Shown here: positions 43,475 through 53,128 of the stretch, piece after piece | How the letters are laid out: the number at the start of each line of letters is the position of its first letter | Numbering within the stretch: position 1 is the stretch's first letter | NCBI RefSeq assembly: GCF_001907675.1 | Contig: NZ_MPNT01000011.1 | Coordinates: forward strand, 1-64,000 | Length of the DNA stretch: 64,000 nt | Origin: Mycobacterium paraffinicum | GTDB taxonomy: Bacteria; Actinomycetota; Actinomycetes; Mycobacteriales; Mycobacteriaceae | Direction: 5' to 3' | The notes under the pieces: generated by a model | What the model saw: only the letters and a program-made list of their open reading frames with translations | Databases searched by the model: none | What the model was told of the DNA's origin: nothing | Made by a program: the position numbers and the translations under genes

Positions 43475-44056
43475 GTGCTCAGTGGATGGCGTGCCGTCCT
43501 TGCGGGGGGCTCCCCCAGGCGAGGCGCTCTGGCGCTCGGATGTGTCGCGGCGACGCTGATGGGGATCGTGGGGTGTACCACCGTCACCAACGGCACCGCC
43601 ACCCCCGACACGCAGGTCGCCCCGGCGTACCGGCAGTCGGTGTCCGCGTCGGTGTCCGCCTCGTCGGCGACCTCGCGGGTCCGCGAGTCCCAGCGGCAGC
43701 AATCGCTGACCACCCGGGCCGTGCGCACCTCGTGCGACACGCTGGCCACGTCGAGCAAGGACGCGATCGACAAGGTGAACGTTTTCGTCGGCGCGTTCAA
43801 CGCGGGCCGCAACACCGGCCCGACGGAGGGCCCGGCCATCGACGCGCTGAACAGCAGCGCCGACACGGTGGGTAACAGCTTCAGCGATGCGCTGTCCCAG
43901 CAGCTGAAGGACGCGTTCAACACCTATATCGACGCGGCCCGTGGGGTGGCCAACGCGATCGGCACCCACGCCGCGACGGGCGAATTCAATCGGCGCGTGG
44001 ACGCGCTCAACGACGCCAAGACGAAAGCGCTGAAACTGTGCCTGGCATCGTTCTGA
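43475..44056 (+). CDS. secreted lipoprotein (Rv2240c type)
   Basis: A 193-residue lipoprotein. The signal ends in MGIVGC (lipobox Cys34). The mature part has helical segments ([11 protein letters not shown] and [20 protein letters not shown]) and two Cys (RTSCDTL and LKLCLAS) at its ends. No known domain; function unknown. GTG 43475. It is divergent from aceE with a 184-bp gap and 80 bp before the DUF3052 gene. Confidence 0.75.
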   Translation: MLSGWRAVLAGGSPRRGALALGCVAATLMGIVGCTTVTNGTATPDTQVAPAYRQSVSASVSASSATSRVRESQRQQSLTTRAVRTSCDTLATSSKDAIDKVNVFVGAFNAGRNTGPTEGPAIDALNSSADTVGNSFSDALSQQLKDAFNTYIDAARGVANAIGTHAATGEFNRRVDALNDAKTKALKLCLASF

Positions 44057-44136
44057 GGCGCGGGTGTCGACGTGGTTGCGGCTGTGCGACGATAATCCCC
44101 ATCGCACGGCGCGGGACGGTTTAAGGAGGCTCCACG

Positions 44137-44559
44137 GTGGTCGCGGCGGATCACGCCCCGAGCTACGCTCGCAAATTGGGCATCCAACGAGACCAAGTTG
44201 TCCAGGAATGGGGCTGGGACGAGGACACCGACGACGAGATCCGGGCCGATGTCGAGGAGGCGTGCGGCGCTGAGCTGCTCGACGAGGACACCGACGAGGT
44301 GGTCGACGTGGTGCTGCTGTGGTGGCGCGACGGGGACGGCGACCTGGTGGACACGCTGATGGACGCGATCGGCCCGCTGGCCGAGGACGGCGTGATCTGG
44401 GTGCTGACGCCCAAGACCGGCAAGCCCGGCCACGTCCTGCCCGCCGAAATCGCCGAGGCGGCCCCGACCGCCGGCCTGATGCCGACGTCGTCGGTCAACC
44501 TGGGTGACTGGAGCGCCAGCCGACTGGTGCAGCCGAAGTCCCGAACCGGGAAGCGTTGA
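44137..44559 (+). CDS. DUF3052 protein (Rv2239c type)
   Basis: A 140-residue, very acidic soluble protein of the DUF3052 family. Recognisable blocks are YARKLGIQRDQVVQEWGWDED, VVLLWWRDGDGDL and VIWVLTPKTGKPGHV. GTG 44137 has GGAGG upstream (TTAAGGAGGC). It overlaps ahpE by 1 nt (TGATG), so they are coupled; a link to peroxide defence is only guilt by association. No catalytic residues are visible. Confidence 0.8.
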   Translation: MVAADHAPSYARKLGIQRDQVVQEWGWDEDTDDEIRADVEEACGAELLDEDTDEVVDVVLLWWRDGDGDLVDTLMDAIGPLAEDGVIWVLTPKTGKPGHVLPAEIAEAAPTAGLMPTSSVNLGDWSASRLVQPKSRTGKR

Positions 44560-45020
44560 TGCTGCCCGTCGGCGCCACCGCCCCGGACTTCACACTGCGC
44601 GACCAGAACCAACAGCGTGTCAGCCTCAGCACCTACCGCGGCGCCAAGAACGTGCTGCTGGTGTTCTTCCCGCTGGCCTTCACCGGCATCTGCCAGGGCG
44701 AGCTCGACCAGCTGCGCGATCACCTGCCCGACTACGAGAACGACGACCGCGCGACGCTGGCCATCTCGGTCGGGCCACCGCCCACGCACCGGATCTGGTC
44801 GCTGGAAAGCGGGTTCACCTTCCCAGTGTTGTCGGACTTCTGGCCGCACGGCGAGGTCAGCCAGGCCTACGGCGTGTTCAACGAGGAGGCCGGCTACCCC
44901 AACCGTGGCACCTTCGTCATCGACCGATCCGGGATCATCCGGTTCGCGGAGATGAAACAGCCCGGCGAATCCCGCAACCAGCGGCTGTGGACCGACGCGC
45001 TGGCGGCTTTGCGGGACTGA
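44559..45020 (+). CDS. ahpE: 1-Cys peroxiredoxin AhpE
   Basis: A 153-residue peroxiredoxin, identical in length to M. tuberculosis AhpE (Rv2238c). The peroxidatic Cys45 is in PLAFTGIC and no resolving Cys exists in the chain, so the sulfenate must be reduced by an external thiol such as mycothiol/mycoredoxin. It reduces fatty acid hydroperoxides and peroxynitrite. ATG 44559 overlaps the DUF3052 stop. Confidence 0.95.
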   Translation: MLPVGATAPDFTLRDQNQQRVSLSTYRGAKNVLLVFFPLAFTGICQGELDQLRDHLPDYENDDRATLAISVGPPPTHRIWSLESGFTFPVLSDFWPHGEVSQAYGVFNEEAGYPNRGTFVIDRSGIIRFAEMKQPGESRNQRLWTDALAALRD

Positions 45021-45090
45021 GGGCCGCGCGAGCGTCCGTGTCTGGACGCCGACACGCCGCGCGGCGCGGACAAACTCGCACGCTCGTCGT
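45018..45090. repeat. degenerate intergenic hairpin after ahpE
   Basis: Outer arms GCGAGCGT and ACGCTCG pair about 60 bp apart, with imperfect inner pairing. It resembles the GCGAGC-starting palindromes elsewhere but is not a copy of them. Probably the ahpE terminator. Confidence 0.35.
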
Positions 45091-45146
45091 GAATCGCGAC
45101 GTTTGGGTACTTAGGCCATGTGCGTGTAGCCTGCCCGGCGGGCATG

Positions 45147-45218
45147 GGGCGCGTAGCTCAGTGGTAGAGCTCTGGTTTTACACACCAGCGGTCGGCGGTT
45201 CGATACCGTCCGCGCCCA
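45147..45218 (+). tRNA. tRNA-Val (anticodon TAC)
   Basis: A complete cloverleaf: acceptor GGGCGCG/CGCGCCC, D stem GCTC/GAGC, anticodon stem CTGGT/ACCAG with loop TTTACAC (anticodon TAC), T stem GGCGG/CCGTC with TTCGATA loop, discriminator A. The CCA is not encoded. TAC reads GUA, a rare valine codon at this G+C. Confidence 0.95.
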
Positions 45219-45238
45219 CTCATTCGCTAGCCGGCGTT

Positions 45239-45298
45239 CGCGAGCGTAAGGCGGTGGCGATTCTGGGCCCCGTTTGTCGCCGTAGCGATACGCTCGCG
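45239..45298. terminator. hairpin between tRNA-Val and the epoxide hydrolase gene
   Basis: CGCGAGCGTA (45239-45248) pairs perfectly with TACGCTCGCG (45289-45298). It ends 2 bp before the GTG at 45301. It likely terminates the tRNA transcript and leaves no room for a ribosome binding site, so the hydrolase mRNA may be leaderless. Confidence 0.5.
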
Positions 45299-45300
45299 CC

Positions 45301-46434
45301 GTGAATGAGCAACCCGTGGAACCGTTTCGCATCGACGTCTCCGACGACGTCCTGGACGACCTGCGGGCGCGGCTGGCGCACACGCGTTGGCCGGATGCCG
45401 AATGCGTGGACGACTGGAGCCAGGGCATGCCGCTGGCCTACACCCGTGAGCTGGCGGGCTATTGGGCCGAGCAATACGACTGGCGGTCACGCGAGGCGGC
45501 GTTGAACCGCTTCGATCAGTTCATCACCGAAATCGACGGGCTGGGCATCCATTTCATCCACCAGCGGTCGCCGCACGACGACGCGTTCCCGCTGCTGATC
45601 ACGCACGGCTGGCCCGGCTCGATCGTGGAGTTCCACAAGGTGATCGAGCCGCTGACCAACCCGGCGTCCGGCCGCGCCGAGGACGCCTTCCACGTGGTCT
45701 GCCCGTCCCTGCCGGGATACGGATTCTCCGACAAACCGACCCGCACGGGCTGGGGCGTGGAGAAGATCGCCGAGGCCTGGGAGACGCTGATGTCGCGCCT
45801 GGGCTATGACCGCTACGGCGCCCAGGGCGGCGACTGGGGCGCCGCCGTGACCACGCAGATCGGGCGCAACGGGGGTCACTGCGCGGGGATCCACCTCAAT
45901 ATGCCGATCGGTCGACCCACGCCGGAATCCCTGAAGAGCCCGACCGACGACGAGCAGCGGGCGATGGCCGCGCTGGCCGACCACCGCAAGTGGGGCACCG
46001 GCTACTCCAAGCAGCAGTCCACCCGGCCGCAAACCCTGGGCTACGGGCTGGCCGATTCGCCGGTGGGGCAACTCGCGTGGATCGTCGAGAAGTTCTGGGC
46101 ATGGGCCGATTGCGACGGCCACCCGGAGAACGTGTTCACCCGCGACGAGCTCCTCGACAACGTGATGCTCTATTGGGTGACCGACAGCGGAGCGTCCTCG
46201 GCCCGCCTGTACTGGGAGAGCTTCAGGGTGTTCGGCCAGCTGGACCGCGTCGAATTGCCCACGGGCGTAGCGGCTTTCCCCGGCGAGCTGCTCAAGGCGC
46301 CGAGAAGCTGGTGCGAGCCGGTCTACAACATCACGCACTGGACGGCGATGGAGCGCGGCGGACATTTCGCCGCGTTCGAGCAACCGGACCTGTTCGTCGA
46401 CGACGTCCGCGCGTTCTTCGCGACGGTACGCTGA
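45301..46434 (+). CDS. epoxide hydrolase with EHN domain (microsomal type)
   Basis: A 377-residue alpha/beta hydrolase with the epoxide-hydrolase N-terminal (EHN) domain (FRIDVSDDVLDDLRARLAHTRWP). Oxyanion loop HGWPGS, nucleophile in GGDWGA, general-base His in RGGHFAAFEQP. It opens epoxides to diols in the cytoplasm or at the membrane. The GTG start abuts a hairpin with no Shine-Dalgarno, so a leaderless mRNA or a later start (ATG near 45427) is possible, though the EHN domain needs the GTG. Possibly accessory relative to M. tuberculosis gene order. Confidence 0.85.
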   Translation: MNEQPVEPFRIDVSDDVLDDLRARLAHTRWPDAECVDDWSQGMPLAYTRELAGYWAEQYDWRSREAALNRFDQFITEIDGLGIHFIHQRSPHDDAFPLLITHGWPGSIVEFHKVIEPLTNPASGRAEDAFHVVCPSLPGYGFSDKPTRTGWGVEKIAEAWETLMSRLGYDRYGAQGGDWGAAVTTQIGRNGGHCAGIHLNMPIGRPTPESLKSPTDDEQRAMAALADHRKWGTGYSKQQSTRPQTLGYGLADSPVGQLAWIVEKFWAWADCDGHPENVFTRDELLDNVMLYWVTDSGASSARLYWESFRVFGQLDRVELPTGVAAFPGELLKAPRSWCEPVYNITHWTAMERGGHFAAFEQPDLFVDDVRAFFATVR

Positions 46435-46437
46435 GCG

Positions 46438-46833
46438 TTATTGCGGCAGCGCGAAGAACTCCAACGCGATGCCGTCGGGGTCGCGAAAACTGAGTCCCGA
46501 GCCGTACGGTGCGTCCACGATGCCGCCGTGTGCGATGCCCAGCGCGTCCAGCCGCGCCACCCAGTTCTCCAACTCCGCACGGCTGGAACAGCCGAAGCCG
46601 ACGTGATCCAGCCCCACCCGGAGCTCGCTGAAGCTTTCGTCGGGGGCCCGACTATCGTGCTGGTGGATACCGAAGAGCGTGCCGCCGTCGAGCAGCCAAA
46701 CCAGGTGCCGGAACCCGGCTTCGGTGTGCTCGTCGACTATCGGGTCGGCGCCGAGCAGGTCGCGATACCACGGCCCGCTGATCTCGATGTCGCGCACCGT
46801 GACCGCGACGTGGTTGAGCGCAGGAAAGGGCAT
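46438..46833 (-). CDS. VOC / glyoxalase-family protein
   Basis: A 131-residue single-domain VOC protein (LNHVAVTVRDIE at the start, FRDPDGIALEFFALPQ at the end). The metal ligand pattern is His (LNHVAV), His (LDHVGFG) and Glu (LEFF), so a metal-dependent role is likely. Its stop is 3 bp from that of the convergent epoxide hydrolase. The substrate is unknown. Confidence 0.8.
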   Translation of the reverse strand: MPFPALNHVAVTVRDIEISGPWYRDLLGADPIVDEHTEAGFRHLVWLLDGGTLFGIHQHDSRAPDESFSELRVGLDHVGFGCSSRAELENWVARLDALGIAHGGIVDAPYGSGLSFRDPDGIALEFFALPQ

Positions 46834-46849
46834 CGGGCAACTCTACGCC

Positions 46850-47680
46850 CTAAACGATCCGCCAACCCCGTCGCGCGCGAAACCGCATGTCCCACAGGTA
46901 CATCCGATACCCGAGGAGCCAGACCCGGTGCGGCACGAAGAGGTCCGCCAGCCGCAGCGCGGACAGCAGCCACCCGAACCGGCGCTGCTGGCCCCGCGAC
47001 CAGTCCAGCTGCATCAGTGCGCGAAACTCCGGAGCCAGAAACCCCGTCGTCGCAAACAGGTTGAACGGGCCGGCCACGACGCGCAACGGCCACGGCAGGA
47101 AGGCCAGCGACGCCACGCCGCGCAGGTGCTCCCGCACTGGAGGGTCGATGCGCAGCTCGTCGAGCGAGCGCTTCCAGTACGCGTCGAACGCCGCCCGATC
47201 CGGCGGCCACCCGCCGTCGGGCACCTGCAAAGTGGTGCCCAGCCGCGCGGCGTCGAGATACACGGCGTCGGCGGTGACGTCGTCGAGCGGGCCGTGCAGG
47301 AATTCGTGCTGGTCCACGAAATAGCGGTACAGGCACGCGGCCACCCATAGCTGCAGCTTGGGGTCGAAGGCGTTGTAGGACACCGGACTTGACGGCGTCG
47401 AGCGAACCTGCCGGTGCACGACGTCGACGGCGCCGCGCATCAACGCCCGGTCGGACTCGGTCCCGATGGTGGCGACGGCGAGGTAGGTGCCGGTGGTGCG
47501 GGCCCGCTTGAACGGATGCTTGTAGACGTTGCCGCTGTCCACCGGGCTTTCCAGCACCCCATACCCAACGCCCGGCAAGGACAACTGCATGATCACGTTC
47601 GCGGCCGGGAGCAACAGTGCCGCCGGGTTGAGCAGGTCGGCGACCCGGGTCGCGGGCCGCTTCCTCGCGGACGACGCCAT
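46850..47680 (-). CDS. DUF2236 / MpaB-family oxygenase (Rv2237 type)
   Basis: A 276-residue protein of DUF2236, related to the latex-clearing protein / MpaB fold with a histidine-rich heme or metal site ([15 protein letters not shown], Tyr-His-rich middle). No signal peptide. Matches Rv2237 by position between ahpE and cobD. Function in mycobacteria is not known. ATG 47680. Confidence 0.75.
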   Translation of the reverse strand: MASSARKRPATRVADLLNPAALLLPAANVIMQLSLPGVGYGVLESPVDSGNVYKHPFKRARTTGTYLAVATIGTESDRALMRGAVDVVHRQVRSTPSSPVSYNAFDPKLQLWVAACLYRYFVDQHEFLHGPLDDVTADAVYLDAARLGTTLQVPDGGWPPDRAAFDAYWKRSLDELRIDPPVREHLRGVASLAFLPWPLRVVAGPFNLFATTGFLAPEFRALMQLDWSRGQQRRFGWLLSALRLADLFVPHRVWLLGYRMYLWDMRFRARRGWRIV

Positions 47681-47741
47681 GCCTTGGAGTCAACCACGAC
47701 CCGGACGTTATAACCGGGCGAAAACGGGCACGCCTAGCAAA

Positions 47742-47882
47742 ATGAGCACCCAATTCAGCGGCCCCGCGCACCACCGGGCGAGCGCGTCGACGGGCGCGTT
47801 CGACTCACCCGTGCTGATGTGGTGGGTGATCGTCGTGCTGATCGCCGCGGTGATCGTCGCGGCCGTCTTCGCGATGGCCTAG
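47742..47882 (+). CDS. small single-pass membrane protein
   Basis: A 46-residue frame with one transmembrane helix (VLMWWVIVVLIAAVIVAAVFAMA) at its C-terminus and a polar Ser/His-rich N-terminus. It is on the cobD strand 52 bp before cobD. Too short to recognise, but the membrane segment is well formed and codon use fits the genome. Confidence 0.5.
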   Translation: MSTQFSGPAHHRASASTGAFDSPVLMWWVIVVLIAAVIVAAVFAMA

Positions 47883-47934
47883 AACCCGGTTCTGCCCGCG
47901 GAGGAGTCCGGACCGCGTGTGAGACGCTGCCAGG

Positions 47935-48879
47935 GTGGTGGCGACGCGGAGCCGGCCGGCCGGCGTGCTGGCCGGCTACCTGGCCGACGTGGCGCTGGGC
48001 GACCCGGCTCGGGGGCACCCCGTCGCGGCGTTCGGCCGGGCCGCCGCCGAGCTCGAGCGCGTGACCTATCGCGACACCAGGCTCGCGGGGGCGGTGCACG
48101 TCGGCGTGCTGGTCGGAACGGTCAGCATGTTCGGCGCCATGCTGCAACGGGCCGCCGGCCGCGGCGGTTGGCCCTGGTCGGTCGCGGCCACCGCCGGCGC
48201 CAGCTGGGTGTCGATCGGCGGGACCTCGCTGGCGCGCACCGGCCTGGCGATGTCCGAACTACTGGAGCGCGGGGACGTCGAGGGCGCGCGCCGCCTGCTG
48301 CCGTCGCTGTGCGGGCGCGACCCGGCCTGGCTGGACGCCGCGGGCCTGGCGCGCGCGTCGCTGGAATCGGTCGCGGAAAACACGTCCGACGCCCAGGTGG
48401 CGCCGCTGCTGTGTGCCGCCGTGGGCGGGGTTCCGGCCGTGCTGGCGTACCGCGGCATCAACACGCTCGACGCGATGATCGGCTACCGCTCCGCGCGCTA
48501 TTCCCGATTCGGCTGGGCCGCAGCGAGATTGGACGACGCGGCCAACTACGTCGGCGCGCGGGTGACGGCGGCGCTGGTGGTTGTCTGCGCGCCCTTCGTC
48601 AGCGGGTCGGCCTCGGGTGCGGTGCGGGCCTGGCGCCGCGACGCCGCCCGTCATCCCAGCCCGAACTCCGGCGTCGTCGAGGCGGCCTTCGCCGGGGCGC
48701 TGGGCGTGCGCCTCGGTGGGCCCACGCAATACCGCCACGGGTTGCAGATCCGGCCCAGCCTGGGCGACGGCCACGCGCCGACGGTCGCCGACCTGCGGCG
48801 CGCGGTGGCGTTGTCGCGGACGGTGCAGGCGGGTGCGGCCGTGCTGGCCGGACTGCTCTGTTACCTGCGGCGGCCGTAG
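47935..48879 (+). CDS. cobD: adenosylcobinamide-phosphate synthase CobD (CbiB)
   Basis: A 314-residue integral membrane enzyme that joins adenosylcobyric acid to aminopropanol phosphate in cobalamin synthesis. The GDPARGHPVAAFGR and ENTSDAQVAPLL motifs are family hallmarks. GTG 47935. Its 3' end overlaps the convergent SURF1 gene by 19 bp. The partner cobC lies at 50955 with the cobalamin-related operon. Confidence 0.9.
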   Translation: MVATRSRPAGVLAGYLADVALGDPARGHPVAAFGRAAAELERVTYRDTRLAGAVHVGVLVGTVSMFGAMLQRAAGRGGWPWSVAATAGASWVSIGGTSLARTGLAMSELLERGDVEGARRLLPSLCGRDPAWLDAAGLARASLESVAENTSDAQVAPLLCAAVGGVPAVLAYRGINTLDAMIGYRSARYSRFGWAAARLDDAANYVGARVTAALVVVCAPFVSGSASGAVRAWRRDAARHPSPNSGVVEAAFAGALGVRLGGPTQYRHGLQIRPSLGDGHAPTVADLRRAVALSRTVQAGAAVLAGLLCYLRRP

Positions 48880-49688
48880 CGGTCGGCGAGTTTCGCCTCC
48901 ACGGTCTGCGGGGGCTCGGGGGTCTGCGCAGCCGCCGCCGGGGGCTGCTTTTCGCGGCGGCGGGCGCGGATCTCGGAATACACGAAGTAGCCCAACCCCA
49001 GCGGGGCGACGATGCCGAACGAGATCCACTGGATGCCGTAGGACAGGAACGGGCCGGCGTCCAGGTGCGGCACGCCGATCACGCCGAGCCCGCCGGGCTG
49101 GTCCTCGGTCAGCTGGAGATAGGACCCGGCGAGCGGCACCTTGGTCAGCGCCGCGACCTGTTCGGTGTTGATCGAATACACCTGCTCCACACCGTCTTGG
49201 CTTAACGGGTCTTTGCCCGGGGCGACGGCCTCGGAGTCGCGCAGCCGCGCGGTGAGGGTGACGGGCTCCTGCGGTGGGCGGGGGATCGGCGGCACGTGGG
49301 AGCCCTGCTCGGGGCGCACGTAGCCCCGATCGACGAGGACGGTGGGTCCGTCGTCGACGACGAACGGTGCCAACACCTCGAACGCGGGTTTGCCCTCGAT
49401 CACCCGCAACCGCGCCAGCACCTGGACGTCGGGCAGGTAGTGCCCGGTGGCCGTCACGCGGCGCCACTGCGCGTTCGGGGCGGCCGAATCTTGCTGCGGC
49501 AACAGTGTTTTCAGGGGAACCGGGTCGGTGTTGAGGGAATACTCGATCTGGCGGTTCTCCCGCGACGTCCGGTTGTGCTTGCCCAGCTGCCACGGCGCCA
49601 GCACCGTGAAGCACAGGTAGGCGAACGCGACGACCACCAGCGCCAGCGCGATCCAGCCGGGCCGCAGCAAGAACGCCAACCGACGCAT
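48861..49688 (-). CDS. SURF1-family membrane protein (Rv2235 type)
   Basis: A 275-residue protein with two transmembrane helices (about residues 10-32 and 212-236) around a periplasmic SURF1 domain (the LGKHNRTSRENR, DRGYVRPEQG and ISFG motifs). SURF1 proteins help insert heme a into cytochrome oxidase. It starts 1 bp after the ptpA stop on the same strand and is likely cotranscribed with ptkA-ptpA. The C-terminal Pro/Ala-rich tail is cytoplasmic. Confidence 0.85.
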   Translation of the reverse strand: MRRLAFLLRPGWIALALVVVAFAYLCFTVLAPWQLGKHNRTSRENRQIEYSLNTDPVPLKTLLPQQDSAAPNAQWRRVTATGHYLPDVQVLARLRVIEGKPAFEVLAPFVVDDGPTVLVDRGYVRPEQGSHVPPIPRPPQEPVTLTARLRDSEAVAPGKDPLSQDGVEQVYSINTEQVAALTKVPLAGSYLQLTEDQPGGLGVIGVPHLDAGPFLSYGIQWISFGIVAPLGLGYFVYSEIRARRREKQPPAAAAQTPEPPQTVEAKLADRYGRRR

Positions 49689-49689
49689 G

Positions 49690-50187
49690 TCAGCCCGATC
49701 CGTTTCGGCCCAGCCGGTCGTCGACCCAGGCGTGCAGGCCGGGCAACGAGGCCTCGATGACGGCGAACACGTCCTCGAAGTCCTGCGCGTCGCCGTAGTA
49801 CGGGTCCTCGACGTCGTGCGCGTGTGCGCCGGACCGCGGGTCGAACGACCGCAGCATCCGCACCCGCTCCTCGTCGACGCCCAGCTCGCGCAGCATTCGA
49901 AGATGGTTGCGGCCCAGGGCCACCACCAGGTCGGCCGCCAGGTGGTCCTCGTCGACCTGGGCGGCGCGGTGGTCGGTGGAGTAACCGTGGGCGCGCAACA
50001 CGTCGGTCGCCCGGTCGTCGGCGCATTCCCCGACGTGCCAGTTGCCGGTGCCCGCGCTGGTCACCCGCACGGCGTCGGCCAGGCCGCGGCGGCGCAGCTG
50101 GTCGGCGAACATCTTCTCGGCCATCACCGATCGGCAGATGTTGCCGGTGCACACGAAGGTGACGTGCAGCGGTTCGCGCTCAGACAC
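49690..50187 (-). CDS. ptpA: low-molecular-weight protein tyrosine phosphatase PtpA
   Basis: A 165-residue LMW-PTP with P-loop VCTGNICRS (nucleophile Cys13) and the general acid Asp in EDPYYGD. PtpA is secreted into macrophages by pathogenic mycobacteria and blocks phagosome acidification; whether this strain does so is not shown. ATG 50187 overlaps the ptkA stop by 8 nt. Confidence 0.93.
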   Translation of the reverse strand: MSEREPLHVTFVCTGNICRSVMAEKMFADQLRRRGLADAVRVTSAGTGNWHVGECADDRATDVLRAHGYSTDHRAAQVDEDHLAADLVVALGRNHLRMLRELGVDEERVRMLRSFDPRSGAHAHDVEDPYYGDAQDFEDVFAVIEASLPGLHAWVDDRLGRNGSG

Positions 50188-50872
50188 CGAGCACCGCCCG
50201 CAGCTCGTCGACGGTCGCGGCGTGCGTCACCGCCGTGGTGCCGGTGGCCACCGCGCCGTCGGGGAAGTCGTCGCGCCCATAGCCCCAGCCGACCACCACG
50301 GTGTCGATGCCGTGGGCGGCCGCGCCGTGCACGTCGTGGCTGCGGTCGCCGACCATCAGCACCCGCTCGGGCAGGGGTTGCAGCTGTTCCAACGCGTGCG
50401 CCAGCACCTCGACCTTGGTCTTGCGCGAGCCGTCGGGGCTCGCGCCGGCGATGACCTCGAAATGCTGATCGAGCCCGAAGTGGGCCAGGATGCGGCGCGC
50501 GGTCGGCTCGAGCTTCGAGGTGGCCACGGCCAGCCGGACGCCGGCGGCCTTTAGGTCGGCCAGTAGCGGCTCGATGCCCTCGAACAGGGTGTTCATCGCC
50601 CAGCCCCGGCTGCCGTATTCGGCGCGGAAGGCCGCGATCGCGCGCTCGGCGTCCTCGCCCAGCATCGAATGGAAGGTGTCGTCCATCGGCGGGCCGACGA
50701 TCTGGGCCACCAGGTCACCGTCGGGCACGTCGACACCGACCTGCTCGAGCGCATGCAGGAAGCTGGCCACGATCCCCTCCGCGGAGTCGGTGAGGGTGCC
50801 GTCGAGGTCGAAGATCACCAGCTCGGTCGTCAGGCGCGGCGAAGGGCGATCGGTGGACGTTGTGCCTGTCAC
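50180..50872 (-). CDS. ptkA: HAD-family protein, PtkA type
   Basis: A 230-residue HAD phosphatase-fold protein: motif I IFDLDGTLTD, Thr/Ser motif ATSKLE, motif IV GDRSHD. Rv2232 (PtkA) of this family acts as a protein tyrosine kinase that phosphorylates PtpA. The start is GTG 50872. This chain lacks the long disordered N-terminal extension I recall for M. tuberculosis PtkA (291 residues); the frame could extend only to 50941. Operon with ptpA and SURF1. Confidence 0.85.
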   Translation of the reverse strand: MTGTTSTDRPSPRLTTELVIFDLDGTLTDSAEGIVASFLHALEQVGVDVPDGDLVAQIVGPPMDDTFHSMLGEDAERAIAAFRAEYGSRGWAMNTLFEGIEPLLADLKAAGVRLAVATSKLEPTARRILAHFGLDQHFEVIAGASPDGSRKTKVEVLAHALEQLQPLPERVLMVGDRSHDVHGAAAHGIDTVVVGWGYGRDDFPDGAVATGTTAVTHAATVDELRAVLGV

Positions 50873-50954
50873 CTCATCATTGTCCTCGATGCCCGACGGC
50901 CGGGTGTGCCGGTGTCGCTGCCACGCCCCGGCGCGGCCCACTAGTGTTTCTCGG

Positions 50955-51983
50955 ATGGCGAGTCTGAACTTGAGCCCGCCTGCGGCGCGCTATCACGGTG
51001 ATCAGGCCGTCGCACCCGGGATGCTGGATTTCGCCGTCAACGTCCGTCACGCCCGGCCACCCGAGTGGCTGGTGCGGCGGCTGGCCGCGCGGCTGCCGGA
51101 TTTGGCCCGGTATCCGAGCGCCCAGGACGTGTGGGCGGCGCAGGACGCGGCCGCCGAGCGGCACGGCCGGGCCCGCGATGAGGTGCTGCCGCTGGCCGGG
51201 GCGGCCGAGGCGTTCGCATTGTTGAGCAACCTGCGCCCGGCGCGGGCGGCGATCATCGCGCCCGCGTTCACCGAGCCGGCCGCGGCGCTGAGCGCGGCCG
51301 GGGTGCCGGTGGACCACGTGGTGCTGGAGCCGCCTTTCGGCCTGGACGGGGTGCGCATCCCCGACGACGCCGACCTGGTCGTGGTGGGCAACCCGACCAA
51401 CCCCACCTCGGTGCTGCACACCCGCGAGCAGCTCCTCGCGTTGCGGCGGCCCGGCCGCATCCTGGTGGTCGACGAGGCGTTCGCCGATTCGATCCCGGGC
51501 GAACCGGAGTCGCTGGCCGGCGACTCGCTGCCCGACGTGGTGGTGCTGCGCAGCCTGACCAAGACCTGGGCGCTGGCCGGATTGCGGGTGGGCTACGCCC
51601 TGGGTGCACCGGAAGTGTTGGACCGATTGACCGCTCAGCGCGCCCACTGGCCGGTGGGCACGCTGCAGCTGGCGGCGATCGCGGCGTGCTGCGGCCCGCG
51701 GTCCGTCGCCGAGGCGGCGGCCGGTGCCGCGCGGCTGACGGAGTTGCGCGCCGAGATGGTGGCCGGCCTGACGTCCGCGGGCGCCGAGGTGGTCGACGGT
51801 CGGGCCCCGTTCGTGCTGTTCCACCGGCCGGACGCCGTTCGGATCCGAAAAACTCTGCAGGACAAAGGGATTGCCATCCGTCGCTGTGACACGTTCGTCG
51901 GTCTGGACGAGCGTTACCTGCGGGCCGCGGTGCGCCGGGAATGGCCGCTGCTGGTCCAGGCCGTCTCGGAGGTGCGCGCGTGA
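50955..51983 (+). CDS. cobC: CobC, PLP-dependent aminotransferase-fold threonine-phosphate decarboxylase-like
   Basis: A 342-residue fold-type I PLP enzyme: [16 protein letters not shown], and the PLP Lys in [16 protein letters not shown]. In cobalamin synthesis this family makes aminopropanol phosphate from threonine phosphate; it corresponds to Rv2231c. ATG 50955. It heads a four-gene operon whose members overlap by 4 nt each. An aminotransferase role in histidinol-phosphate-like chemistry is the alternative. Confidence 0.88.
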   Translation: MASLNLSPPAARYHGDQAVAPGMLDFAVNVRHARPPEWLVRRLAARLPDLARYPSAQDVWAAQDAAAERHGRARDEVLPLAGAAEAFALLSNLRPARAAIIAPAFTEPAAALSAAGVPVDHVVLEPPFGLDGVRIPDDADLVVVGNPTNPTSVLHTREQLLALRRPGRILVVDEAFADSIPGEPESLAGDSLPDVVVLRSLTKTWALAGLRVGYALGAPEVLDRLTAQRAHWPVGTLQLAAIAACCGPRSVAEAAAGAARLTELRAEMVAGLTSAGAEVVDGRAPFVLFHRPDAVRIRKTLQDKGIAIRRCDTFVGLDERYLRAAVRREWPLLVQAVSEVRA

Positions 51984-53128
51984 GCGTGCGGCTGACCGAC
52001 GTCATCGACGTGCTCGACGAGGCCTACCCGCCGCGGCTGGCCGAATCGTGGGACTCGGTGGGGCTGGTGTGCGGCGACCCCGACGATCGCCTCGAGTCGG
52101 TGACCGTTGCGGTCGACGCGACACCGACCGTCGTCGAGGAGGTTCCCCACGGTGGACTGCTGCTGGCCCATCACCCGTTGCTGTTGCGCGGGGTCGACAC
52201 GGTGGCGGCCAGCACGCCCAAGGGCGCGCTGGTGCACCGGCTGATCCGAACGGGGCGTTCGCTTTTCACCGCGCACACCAACGCCGACTCGGCCGCACCG
52301 GGCGTCTCGGATGCGCTCGCCGAGGCACTCGGCCTCGCCGTCGAGGCACCCCTGGAGCCGCGAACCGACGCGACCGACCTCGACAAGTGGGTGGTCTACG
52401 TGCCGCGCGAGAACTCGGAAGCGGTGCAGGCGGCGGTGTTCGAGGCCGGCGCCGGACACATCGGCGACTATTCGCACTGCAGCTGGAGCGTCAGCGGTAT
52501 CGGGCAGTTCCTGCCGCACGAAGGGGCATCACCCGCGGTGGGCAGCGTCGGCACCGTCGAGCGGGTGGCCGAAGACCGGTTCGAAGTGGTCGCACCCGCG
52601 CGGATCCGGGCCGCCGTGCTGGCCGCGATGCGCGCCGCGCATCCCTACGAGGAGCCCGCGTTCGACGTGTTCGCGTTGGTGCCGCCGCCCGGCGACGCCG
52701 GGTTGGGCCGCATCGGCGTCCTGCCCCGGCCGGAACCGCTGCGCGACTTCGTGTCCCGCGTCGACGCCGCCCTGCCGCGTACCGCGTGGGGGGTCCGCGC
52801 GGCGGGCGACCCCGACCTGCCGGTGTCCCGGGTCGCCGTCTGCGGCGGCGCCGGGGACTCGCTGCTGGCGACTGCGGCCGCGGCGGGCGTGCAGGCCTAC
52901 GTCACGGCCGACCTGCGACACCATCCGGCCGACGAACATCGCCGGAGCTCGAATGTGGCGCTGGTGGACGTGGCGCACTGGGCAAGTGAATTTCCGTGGT
53001 GCCACCAGGCCGCAAACCTGTTGCGGTCCCGTTTCGGTGCGGCGCTGGCGGTGCGGATATGCACCATCCGCACCGACCCATGGAACATGGGGCAGTGCGG
53101 CGACGAGACCGGGGGTGAGGCGCGATGA
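51980..53128 (+). CDS. Nif3 / GTP cyclohydrolase I type 2-like protein (Rv2230c type)
   Basis: A 382-residue NIF3-family protein with an inserted PII-like middle domain (about residues 130-240). Metal-binding residues are in LLLAHHPLL (two His), TAHTNADSA and, near the end, [10 protein letters not shown]. The family has two metals per subunit and an unsettled activity. GTG 51980 overlaps cobC (GTGA). Cytoplasmic. Confidence 0.88.
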   Translation: MSVRLTDVIDVLDEAYPPRLAESWDSVGLVCGDPDDRLESVTVAVDATPTVVEEVPHGGLLLAHHPLLLRGVDTVAASTPKGALVHRLIRTGRSLFTAHTNADSAAPGVSDALAEALGLAVEAPLEPRTDATDLDKWVVYVPRENSEAVQAAVFEAGAGHIGDYSHCSWSVSGIGQFLPHEGASPAVGSVGTVERVAEDRFEVVAPARIRAAVLAAMRAAHPYEEPAFDVFALVPPPGDAGLGRIGVLPRPEPLRDFVSRVDAALPRTAWGVRAAGDPDLPVSRVAVCGGAGDSLLATAAAAGVQAYVTADLRHHPADEHRRSSNVALVDVAHWASEFPWCHQAANLLRSRFGAALAVRICTIRTDPWNMGQCGDETGGEAR

